DNA of 64,000 nt. Origin: Nigrospora sphaerica. Its lineage: Eukaryota; Ascomycota; Sordariomycetes; Amphisphaeriales; Apiosporaceae. This document shows, piece after piece, positions 10,640 to 20,925 of the stretch (the first letter of the stretch is position 1; each line of letters begins with the position of its first letter). The translations under genes and the position numbers were made by a program. The notes beneath the pieces were generated by a model. That model made no database searches. It saw only the letters and a program-made list of their open reading frames with translations, and was not told the DNA's origin. Location of the stretch: positions 186,001 to 250,000 of the forward strand of contig JAGVVL010000022.1 in NCBI GenBank assembly GCA_018287875.1, read 5' to 3'.

Positions 10640-12590
10640 AACAGCAAGAATGAGCTTAAAACGGCAGGACTGAACCACGGCGGGGTGGATCTTGCCACGG
10701 AGAGAAGCTACTACAGACAGAAGCTGAGAAAGACAGAATCTACTCCTAGAAAGCTACTTACTACTGAAAGACGATGTGACGGGGGAGTGTTGCCACAGGT
10801 AGAAGCTGCGACGGCTAGGAGCTTGGCCAGTTCCGGGCCTAAATCTCGCCCATCGCATGCCGGACGAAAGGGTCTTTTGGATTCGAGTGACTGAAAGATC
10901 CCACAGCACCGACACTGGAAGAAGTCAGAAGGAACGAAACAGGCGAAGCAAGGAAAGGAGCAGTCGACGACGGAGCTTCTACAGGGAGAAGCTACATACT
11001 ACTGATAGAAGCCGTCATTGCGACAGACAGAAGCTACGGTAGACAGAAGCTACCACAGTCCTTTCCCGACCCGTCAAGGGAAGATGGTACGTTTTGAGCC
11101 AAGCACCTGAAAGCTGGTACTGTACTGGCATATGCAGGAGGATCTAAGGTGAAGCAGGAAGCGGAAACAGGAAGCAGAAAGCGGACGTAGCAGGGAGCGG
11201 ACAGAGCAGGAGCGGATGGAGCAGGAGTGGACGAACCACGAAGCGGACGAAGCGAGAAGCAGGAAGCAGGAACTAGAGGAAGTGGAAACCAGTCGAAGCA
11301 AGAAGCAGAAACCCGAAGGAGCAGGAATGGGTCGAAGCAGGAAGCAGCTGATGCAGGAAAGGGGCGGAGGAACAAGACGAAGAACGAAGCGGAAGAAGGA
11401 AGCGAAAGAAGGAAGCGAAAGAAGGAAAGCGGGCGAAGCAAAAAGTGAACGAAGCAGGAAGCAGAGGAAACAGGAAGTGGGCGGAATAGGAAGAGCCAAG
11501 TACGCCGGATCCGGTCGACGTGCATGAGAAGCGGGGCACACCCAGAAACGACACGAGATCCTATCGGCCGCACTGCCCTACGAGCGCCTAACACCGCTAG
11601 ACACAACCCATAACCACGCGTCACAGCCGATCCGATCCAGAATGGCCACAACCAACACGGAAGGGCTGTATGTGGGGCAGGGTCGGAGCTGGGGTCAGAC
11701 GCAGCGTGGTGTACGTTAGCATGTGAGCAGGAAGTAGACGAAGCAGAGGCGGACGAGGTAGGAACTGGAAGAAGCAGCAAGTCGTTGAAGCGGGAAGCAG
11801 GAACTAATCAAAGCAGAAGCGGACAGGGCAGGAAGCAGGAAGCAGACGAAGCAGAAGCGGCCGAGGTAGGAACTGGGAGAAGCAGGACGCAGTAGCCAGA
11901 CGAAGCAGAACCAGACGAAGCAAAACCAGGCAAAGCAGAGCCAGGCGAAGGATGCGGAAGCAGGAAGTGAACGGAGTAGGAAGAGTGGAGTACGCTCGAG
12001 CCGGTCGGCGCCCGTAAGAAACGAACCCGCGCCAGAAATAGCACCAGACCCTATCCGCCGCTGTCCTACCAGCACCCACCACAGCCAAAGAGAGCCAATA
12101 AACACGCGTCAGAAGAGGCTCGATCCGGAACGGCCACGGCCCTAGAAGAAGCAGCAACCAGCCAAATGCAGGAAGTGGACGGGGCAGGAAGCAGAAGCAG
12201 ACGAGCAGTAGCAGACCAAGCAGAAGAGTGGAGTACGCCAGATTCCGTCCGCGCTCATGAGAGGACGCACACCCAGAAGGGGACCAAGGTCCTATCTGCC
12301 ACGCTGTGCTAAGAGACCCAGGCACAGCCAGAAACAGCGAACGAGCACGCGTTACAATCAACCCGGCCCAGAACGGCCGCGTCCCCATCGGGAGAGTCAT
12401 ACGTGGGACAGGATCAGGAGCGGGCGTCGGACACGGCGCGGCCCACAAGCAGACGCGAGCAGCAAACCCCCACTGGGCACAGGCTCCCCGACGCGGTGCC
12501 CCGTCCACAATGGCCCCCGGCTGGTGGAAGCGCGCCGGGCCCCAACGGGCGCATACACGTTGAGGGAGAGGTCGGTATACACACAAATTC
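10640..12590. repeat. Unclassified GAAGCA-rich dispersed repeat, copy 1
   Basis: The block contains degenerate GAAGCA/GAAGCAGGAAGC low-complexity tracts (about 11130-11480 and 11725-12000). Three diverged internal units begin near 11505, 11995 and 12240, each with a CCAGAA...CCTATC segment and a GGGCTGTATGTGGG-like segment. Homologous sequence lies at 35.0-36.4 kb, and the end unit recurs inverted at 52.8 kb. Long minus-strand frames inside (Ser/Phe/Leu/Cys-rich) are translations of the low-complexity tract and are not credible proteins. No terminal repeats, reverse transcriptase or transposase are visible. Confidence 0.65.
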
Positions 12591-14800
12591 GAAACTGACT
12601 TCCTCGAAGAAAATATATATTGTCTTTGGGCACGCTTACCCTTGATTAGTTAGTGATTTCGGTACGTCTCTACTGGAGTTGAAATCCCATGTACCGCGCT
12701 ACTATAAGCCTCGAACTCTCACGATTCTGGTATAGTGCTGATGATCTTTCCTTATGTTAGCCACTCCAGGATGCACTGGCAGCGGCTTTTTTGATCCAAA
12801 CGCGGATGCGTAACGAAAACTTCGATCTGGGGTTGGACTCGCATCTCCAGCTACCTTTTTGAAGCCATGTTCGCCATACAACGTATGCAATCAGATATGG
12901 CACTGCTTCTTTTACCAGAACGCAGGAAAGAGCTAGCTTGGAGTGCTGGGGCAAGGCTTGCTGACAGCGAGGTTGGCGATGGCGCCAGTTGCTTACGGTA
13001 ACGGCTACGTGTTAACCTGTATCGAAAACCGAGCCTCGCTAACTTTGCTGTCCTGGCTGGCCTGCAGAGGCTCAACACCAAGACCTTCAACCTCAGCCAT
13101 CGTAACGGTCTTCCATTGCAATTGCAAGGGCTTCGGCTGCAGTGGAACGCTGGAATCCACCAAGAGCGGTGAAGAAGTACCTTCTCGCTAGATTCAACTG
13201 GATTTGCCACCAAATCTAACCTATCTAGATGTAGTGAGGTATTTCGACTAGACCCTTGGCAGGCAGGGATAGGTTCAGGTATTGAAATTCAATTTCACTC
13301 CAGTTTTTCGTTGCCAGCCATCACGCCCTGACTCGTGTTCGCCATCCCCGCTGCCTCATGGCAATGAAAGCTGCATCCTCGCCCCCCGCCACCTGCGTTG
13401 CTTGTGCCTGCGCGGTTGAGCTTTCTAGCCATCTTCAACCCGAGTTTGGAGCCACCGGCAAGAGCTTGATGACGAGGTTGACTACTTTGCCCCGGTCACC
13501 ACCGCTCTTCACGTGGCCAACCCATCGGATGATTTCTTGCACGCTCACTCCATATTCCGTATACACTACGCATCGTGTCTGAGTGCACTATTTGTGAAGA
13601 ACTTGGCTCCCCGGCACCGGACCGCAAAAGATGCACACGCTATAAACCAATTGACCCTGTACAAGATGTGACCATGGCATCACGGCTGTTCCCCCTACTC
13701 CATCTCCCTTCCATCGCCATTTTTAAGGAGCCTTCCAGGGTGCGCCAAAATCCACCCATCTATCGTAGGCTCTGTGGCCGGCGGGGCCCGGCTTGATTTC
13801 AACGAGAAGGTGCTGTGGTGCGCCTCGGTATCATAGTGAGGGAGCTGGATGCTTGACGACGTATCCGCCAGGTGTTTTGCAATCAAGGTGCTGTCGCACC
13901 TCCCGGCTCCCGAGTTAGGATAACCGACAGGTCTATAGGGCCTCGTAGACATGATAAGCCCCGGACGTATGTTCGCGCTCAATACCCGCCTGCTCCTCCA
14001 GTCGTCCCGGCCCGCGGGCGCGGGGCCACCGGTGGTGGAGCGTACGTACAGTTGTACGCCTGCCTTAACGAGCAAAGCAACCGGAATAAAACCGAGATGC
14101 CTCAAGAGCCTCGCTTCTCCCAGTGACATTATGGCTCGTCATGGTTGTACAGAGAACGTTCAGGCGACACGTCTGGACGTCCATGTCATCGGCGTTGTAG
14201 TCTTTACGCTATCAGGGATGATAAACTGTTTTTTGTCCCAAGGCTGCCTCGCGCTCTTTTCCTGACAGGGGCGATCCCAGTAGAAGGGCCCTTGCGGTAT
14301 CATGCATCAATTTTCTCTAGGCTCTACGGTGGAGGGATGGGGTCTGGGGCCTTGTGTTTGAGCTCGCCCCCGTTGTGATCAGTATAACGAAGGTTCCTAT
14401 ATGTTAAAGGCTATAAGAGACTCCCAATCTTTCGCATGGGCCTGTATTTCGTGCAACAAGTCATCCATTACCCGGCGACGTCTGCGTCTGGTGGTATTGC
14501 CCTGGTCCCGCCCCTGCATTCGAACTCATCCCATACACCACCACTAGATCCAGACCCTTTCAGACTCGCCTACGCCCGCCGGTATGCACCCGTATGCTTT
14601 ACTGGCCTGATCAACCTGAAACCGCGAACTTTGATCCTCGAGGCGTCCATCGATAGATGAAGAGGGTTGCCCCTGCTGCACCATAGCGTGTGCTGCAGTT
14701 GGTATATGCAGGCCTTGCTAGAAAGGGAACGAGTCAACACAACAAAATTCTCGAGTTTGTTTTCTATAGGCTCCGGAGCCCCAGTACGCCCAGAAGGGCA
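12591..14800. other. Stretch without a supported gene, holds a diverged repeat
   Basis: The part 12960-13270 is related to 17.9-18.4 kb. Both read on the minus strand as an M-(A/P)-E-V-(E/D)-G-L-G-V pattern followed by PLQ, so they may be relics of one small gene. A 144-codon minus frame at 14129-13695 (MSLGEARLLRHLGF) could be coding but has no domain. The promoter of the Zn2Cys6 gene should lie near the right end. Confidence 0.35.
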
Positions 14801-17632
14801 ATGGGTCAACCTGAGGACGGTTTTGGGCTGGGCCAGAGCGACATGGGCTCAGCCGCTCAATCCCCCATCGACACACGGAGACCCCTTCCCAAGGTTGAGG
14901 TCCCGGAAACCAGCCCCGGTCACCACCAAGCTACTCGACGACGAGAGATGTTGAAAGTGAAAAATCACCGCGCTCCGGCCGCCCAGGGGAAACGGACAAA
15001 GCTCAGTTGCGACTACTGCAAGACGCGCCGGCGCAAGTGCCAGCGTCTTGAACATGACACAGCTGTCGACGGTGGCGGCCAGCCCAGTATGGGCGAAGAA
15101 GGCCTAGCGCCATGCAAACTCTGTGCCGAGGCCGACATCCCTTGCATGACGACGATGCCGCGGAAACACCGGAGATACGGGTGCGTCGAGAGCTTGGATC
15201 GAAGGTACAGCATGCTCGACGCCCTCGTCCGGGGCCTGTATCCCCGGTTGAGCTCGGAGGCAACGGCCGAGGAGTTGGTCGCTTACAGAAACGAGATCGG
15301 CGTCGATATGACAGACGTCAGCCCTGAGTCGGATGACAGCAAGCAAACGTTTAACGCCACGCTGCCGCGATCCATCAGCGCCTCTACAATCATCTCTCTC
15401 ACATCGCTCGAGAACAAAAGATGCGGGTGTGGAACTAGCGACGACAACGAAAGTCTAGTGCGAGACAACAACGGCCGGCCCCACTACATCGGACCATCCG
15501 GCAGTCCGGCCTTCTTCACGAAACTGAAGGGCCTCGTGGCGAACCGATCCAATGGAATGGGTGCAAGGGACAGTGAAACGACACAGACTATGTCCTCGGA
15601 ATTCCTCGGTGCGCCAATCATGGGCTCAGCCTACGGACAAATGGACACCGAGAGGTCCACGTGTGTCATACCCGATGTAGTCTCCGGCCAAGGACATTTC
15701 AGGGACGACCCCACCACCACCAAGGCGATGGAGGGGGCGATTGGCACAACTGCTCAGCGGAACAGTTGTCGAATTGTGTTCCTGCGCACAAAGTGAAGTT
15801 GCCCGCCAGAGAGGAGTCAGACACCTACATCGAGGCCTTTTTCTGCCACGTCCACCCCAGCTTCCTCATCTTCCACCGGCCGACCTTCCATAGTGTGTAC
15901 GAGGAGATTTGGCGCACAGTAGGGGCGCCGAGCGACAAGCATGGCACGCACGTGTCGGCGGGCTGGCTCTGCTGCCTGTACATGGTGTACGTGCTGGGTT
16001 CCCGGTCAATTTCGCAGAAAGAACAGGCGTTGAAGTTACAGCGAAGTTATTACGACGAGGCCAAAGACCTGCCGCAGTTGCTCACCAGATCGAGCCTGCC
16101 GAATGTCTGCGCCCTGATGCTTCTGTCCTTGTACTCGGACCACACCAATGATCAGACGAGTGCGTGGACGTTCCAAGGGATTGCCTGCCGCTTGGCCGTA
16201 GCGCTCGGCATGCACCGTAAGAACATCTCGGCGGCATTCCATCCCATCACGCGCGAGCTCCGGAAGCGTGTGTGGTGGACCTTGTACGCGTACGAGCAGA
16301 GCCTCTGTTGCGTCTTGGACCGGCCCACGGCCATCGACGACCGCGAGGTTGATGTCGAGTATCCAGATGAGCAGGTTCTTGTATGTGCGTACGGTCAGCC
16401 GTCTCGTCTGGTCGAACACCTGTCGCAGCTCTGGTCTCTTGTGGGCTGCATCCGCCGGGACTCTACGACCCGTTGCATTATTCTGCCACCCGATGCAGCC
16501 AGGCCATCCAGTATCTTTACCATCTCCTCCAGTGGCATACAAATGTGCCGCCCGAGCTGATGCCGACAGCTGCGAATCAGCGCCGGACAACTCGACGTGG
16601 CGCGCCATGATTCTGATGGAGGTCACATACCAGTGCGCCCTGGGTTTGCTGACGCGGTGTTTCTTACTGCGCGAGGTCGAGGCCAGTGAACAAGGCCAGA
16701 AGCTTGGTCCCGAAGCCTATATCATCGCGCAGCTCGGGAAGGTAGGCGTAACATCGGCGCTGCGCTGCGTGTCGCTCCTCATGAAGTTGTGGCGTGGAAA
16801 CTGCTTCAACGGCGTTTCGTGGCTCGATACCTACTGGGCCTACCTGGCCAGCATGGAAATCACACTCCGGCTGGTGTCTCCCAACTCTGGCGCCTCGTGG
16901 GATGACTCGCCATGGGCAGCTCGTCTAACATGGAGGTTTGAGCCTCGAAACTCGCAGCAGCAGACGCCCCAGTCCGACCTCGACCATGACCTGGAAACGC
17001 TGGTGGCGGAGAATCACCTGGTCGAACATCACAGCATCGCCGACCTGACGGAAGCGGTGCGCCAAGTGCACAACATCCTCAAGACGGTCGAGGTGAGCGA
17101 CACCAACGCCCGTTTCGCCAAGATCGCTGCCGAGTTTGCCAAGGCCATGGACCTGGTGGACCGCAAGCCCACGTTGCCGCTGTTCGGGGACCATATGGTG
17201 GTGAGGCTGGACAAGGTCCACGGCAACGAGAGCCGCGCTAATATGCAGTCTATGAGGCAGCAACCGCCCACAAGAGGGTCAATGGGAACACAGCTCGACA
17301 ATCTGGGCGGCAGCAACACTCAAGCGTCGTATGTGCAGCCGCAGCAACAGCAACAGCAACAACAACCACTGCCGCCGTCATCCCCCGAAGGGACACCTTA
17401 TACTAACGGCGCCGGCTTTGTTTACTCAGGTACCTATAACCCAACATATCCCACCACCGACCTGGCCGTCACGCAGCTCCCGGCCATACAGTGGGACACG
17501 GTGCTCGCGCCTGAGAAGTGGGAACGAAATAAAAATCTCTGGACCGACTTGACCAACGTGCCGCCGTCCGGCTGGATGTCGTGGCCTATGGCTTACGGTC
17601 CATATTCGTATCCGCCCATGGGCCCAGGATGA
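14801..17632 (+). pseudogene. Zn2Cys6 transcription factor with fungal-specific TF domain, three frameshifts
   Basis: ATG at 14801 starts a frame with a binuclear cluster C-x2-C-x6-C-x24-C-x2-C-x6-C (15024-15150: CDYCKTRRRKC and CKLCAEADIPC), then a linker with a basic RKHRRYGCVESLDRRY and a dimerisation-like helix. The middle homology region follows in another frame (FFCHVHPSFLIFHRP, WWTLYAYEQSLCC, DREVDVEYPDEQ). The C-terminus has a polyglutamine run (17341-17370) and a Pro/Tyr-rich tail. The frame changes near 15735 (G5 run), 16457 (G3 run) and 16583, each by the equivalent of one missing base. The 24-residue spacer between cysteines 3 and 4 is longer than usual. With the indels repaired it would be a nuclear DNA-binding regulator of about 940 residues. 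Confidence 0.7.
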
Positions 17633-19277
17633 CGCTGTGATGCATTAAGCGTCGGGAAGCGACAGACACTTGATTTTAATTAGGACCTTAGAATGGCTCG
17701 TACTTGTGTCCACGATCATCCCATGAATCTTGACAGTCTCGTGGTCGGGCGGTCGGCCCCTGGATTGTGAAGGATTCCGCGTCCGACTTATATGCCTTAC
17801 GGGCGAAGCAGATGTTGGCTCCGACGAGCACGAATTGGTAGAGCGTGTACAGCATCAGCGACCAAAACCTTGTGGCATGCCGCACCAACGTGACCAGTGT
17901 CGCCTTGGTGCAAAAGCTTGCCGAGGAGACGCCTCAGCGCCAGTCTCGGTTTCGAGTTCGGTTGGAATAGCCGGACTGCGTAGTCTTGGACGGCTGGGTC
18001 TAAGCTGGCCTGGCAACGCCAATCTGGGCTGGTGCCAGTGAGGGCTTCCAGGGCTGCGCTGGCTGCGGGTTGACCAATCTGGCTAGTATGTACTAGTTGG
18101 AACGGTTGGGCTGGTTGGCAGTGAGGCCGAGGATGGAGACAGATGCGCATTGACGGCCCGAATGACCTGCAAGGGCATGACACCAAGACCGTCGACTTCA
18201 GGCATCATGACAATCTGCAAGGGGCCTGCTACAGCTCCGGTGTAATGCTAGAATCTAGCGAGAGCGGGAAGGATCTACCTTACCAGTTTCGCCACCAAAC
18301 CCAACCTATTTTGATGTAGTCCGGTACTTCTATTAGCCACTTCGCAGACAGGGATGCTTCGAGGTATGCTAGTGTTTCCCAGACCCTGCCTCAAGGCAGA
18401 CTGATCAGGCCCTTAGGATAAGACGTTGCGCGTCAGTACCGAGCGTAGGCTTATAAAGCGCCAGGGCAAGGCTTGAAGAAGTGTGTTACTTGTTGAAGGA
18501 CAGGTGTAGATGACGATAATGGCGGAGATGGGAATGGAGACGATAAGAGTGGAATGGGAGCTGAAACAAAAGAAACACCGGTGATTGGCATCCACCGAGG
18601 TACTCGGTGGCTAGCGGCCAATCTTGGAGCGGCTAGTAAACAGGCGGGGATTTACAACCCGCCAACCGCGAGAAGACGTACCTTCCGTAGGCAACCCTGT
18701 CCTCTTACCTTGTTGCCCAGGTCCGCGTGTTTGTTGGCCGGTGTGGTCTGGTATTAGTTGAGCTAACTTTGCCGCGACGTGATGCGGCCCTCGTCTTTCG
18801 ACCGAACCGTTGCGCCGGATCGTAACACCTAGTAGGATGGCCACGCAGCCTTCACCAGCGCCAGACGCCACACGACAAACAAGGTAGATTGGCGAATGAG
18901 GTAGATGGGCAAGCAGCGGCATGGGTACTAGTTCTTTCAAAGACCACTGGGCTGGACTACCGCCGGCCGTGCAGGCCGACGTCTTCAGGCCCAGGCTCGC
19001 GAACATGTGCGGGGCCCTTCGTACCCTGAATCGCAATCTGCGTTCCGGGCCGTGCCGTTTGACGCGACCAGGCTGAACCTCGACATCAAAAGCAACGATG
19101 GCATCGCACCAATTGGAGACGGCTATACCGTCCCCCTGTGGCGAAGCAGCGATCAGCTGTCTTAAACACAGTCTTAGCTAGTGGCTTGGACTCAATGGGT
19201 CTCCGGATGCTGAACCTATTAAGTTGGCTCGTCCGGCTAACAAGCAAAATCTAAGTCCTCACCATCATCGACTAAAG
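17633..19277. other. Stretch without a supported gene, holds a diverged repeat
   Basis: The part about 17930-18360 is the second copy of the repeat at 12960-13270; together they flank the Zn2Cys6 gene in the same orientation. A 141-codon minus frame (19036-18611) has no recognisable domain. Confidence 0.35.
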
Positions 19278-19297
19278 GGCGGTATCGATAATCCGCC
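19278..19297. promoter_or_regulatory. GGCGG-N10-CCGCC palindrome upstream of a Zn2Cys6 gene
   Basis: An inverted repeat, GGCGG then ten bases then CCGCC, lies about 100 bases before the ATG at 19400. It contains a CGG-N10-CCG core, the kind of site bound by Zn2Cys6 dimers. Autoregulation or control by another Zn2Cys6 protein is an inference. Confidence 0.4.
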
Positions 19298-19399
19298 GTT
19301 TTCTTCCTTTGGAACACCACCGAAACACGTTGTTATTCGCTTGCCGTACGACGCTTGACTTCTGGTCACCTCTATGCTTCTCCACGGTCACCTCTGATT

Positions 19400-20173
19400 A
19401 TGTCACACAATGCTCAGCCGCTCGTGCCAAGACCTGCTTCTAGTTTGGCTACAGACTCCCATAGCACTGCTGGCCACCAAACTTCCAGGCCCGCCGCTCT
19501 TCTACGCTTGGAGCCAAGGCAACAGGTGCGCGCCGCCTGCGACAAATGTCGACTGAAAAAGACCAAGGTACGACGAACATACGACCCAACCGTTGGTATC
19601 TATTAAAAATCGCAATTGGTCTCATCTTCCTCTACAGTGTGATGCAGCCCGTCCGACTTGTTCAAACTGCGGTAAACGGGGTTGGCTATGTTGTTATGCT
19701 ACAAAGCCAGGGAAACCCGAAACCATTCTTGTGGGCCCTTTTTTCTGCTCCTGTTAAAATTCGCGGGGATATCCCACCACTGATATCCCACCACTGATAT
19801 CAGCACCACTGATATCAGCACCACTGGCAATTATCGTAGATATCCTTGCTAACATACGTTGCTAGTGAAACGAGAATGGGAAAATCTCATGGGAACTGTT
19901 CAAGACCTGAACCGTCTTTTTGAATATTTGAAGACGGCGGGATTATATGAAGCGAACGTCATGCTGGGACACATCCGCGATGGATTGTCACCTCGACAAG
20001 CGCTGCTGGCTGTGGAGACACCATTTTTGCTATTGCCTGTGGCATCTTACAATCCCGCACATTATCCTCTCGGCGAAGAAACCCGTTACGTAGCCGGGCA
20101 ACAGACAGAAGAACCCGCTTTCACGCACTCGCGGATGACGGACCCTCCCAGGTCATACGGGGTCGACCCTTAG
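19400..20173 (+). CDS. Short Zn2Cys6 transcription factor, three exons
   Basis: Exon 1 (19400-19567) encodes 56 residues ending in CDKCRLKKTK. A 70-bp intron (19568-19637, GTACGA...CTACAG) precedes exon 2, which opens directly with the third cysteine and gives CDAARPTCSNCGKRGWLC. The cluster is thus C-x2-C-x6-C-x6-C-x2-C-x6-C, split by an intron at the common fungal position. Intron 2 (19753-19865, weak GTTAAA donor, GCTAAC branch point) leads to exon 3, starting LKREWENLMGTVQDLNRLF, the linker and coiled-coil pattern of fungal C6 regulators. Total coding length is 591 bases, 196 residues. The fungal TF middle homology domain is absent, so this is a short or truncated regulator. Splice sites are predicted by eye; intron 2 is the weaker of the two. 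Confidence 0.65.
19768..19827. repeat. Short tandem repeat inside predicted intron 2
   Basis: About four imperfect units related to CCCACCACTGATAT and CAGCACCACTGATAT lie in the middle of the predicted second intron of the short Zn2Cys6 gene. Confidence 0.6.
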
Positions 20174-20925
20174 TGGCGTCCTATGAGCGATATCGGGAGC
20201 GATCAAGCATGCCTACACGAGTTTATATGGAACGGCAACTGTAATAAACGATGGTAGAGGGGCGGCCAATCTGGCTCACGGCGAGCCACGTGTATTTTGA
20301 GGATGAATGAGCAATAGCCGGGTTATGCGGAAGACTAGCCCCCGTCTGCAATACCAAGTTTTGATGCAGCGGACATCAGCCGTTATATCGCCGGGTCTAG
20401 CGACAGAAATAGGCCCAGGGGCGGTGAGGATGAGAGACAGGTTCCGAGGACGATGAAAAGGTTATTGGTATTAATGGCGAGCGGATGCGCAAGAATCCGC
20501 TGTCTGCTGTCCACTAATCAATCTTGCTTCGAGTTGGCATAGCCGCTGGCGGGGCTACATGTACCTGGAAGTGCTGGATTTGACCCGTAAAGGTGGGCCT
20601 TTAGCTGGTATTAACAGACAGAGCAACAACAACAGACTTGTTCCCCATGTTCCCCGTCTCCCAGGACAGACAATAGCCTTTTTATCGCATCTACATCTCC
20701 ACACGCTCGCTCCGTAGCTGTTTCGGTTGGTAGCAAACGTCGGTCATTCTATTTCCGCCCATCGACTACCACTACGTCCCAAGCTGCGGCGGCCCATGAC
20801 GCGCTCCGCGACGTCTTGCGCTAAGCAAGACAACCGACCAATCTTGAGTACACGAGTGCTCTTGGAACCATCTCGTGCATACACCCCTCTTGAAAATTTT
20901 ATGCGCAGCTGCCAAGCTGCGCGAG
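20174..20925. other. Stretch without a supported gene
   Basis: Nothing coding is convincing. The last part may be LINE 5' sequence too diverged to recognise. Confidence 0.35.

Noticed and set aside
11034..12586. Minus-strand frames of 248, 155, 129 and 260 codons
   Set aside because: They translate the GAAGCA low-complexity repeat into Ser/Phe/Leu/Cys-rich strings with no protein character.
15780..16600. Introns to explain the Zn2Cys6 frame changes
   Set aside because: No donor and acceptor pair of plausible size joins the frames, and protein homology is continuous across each change.
14801..20173. Secondary-metabolite cluster around the two Zn2Cys6 genes
   Set aside because: No backbone synthase, transporter or tailoring enzyme lies between or next to them; the P450 fragment is 30 kb away.
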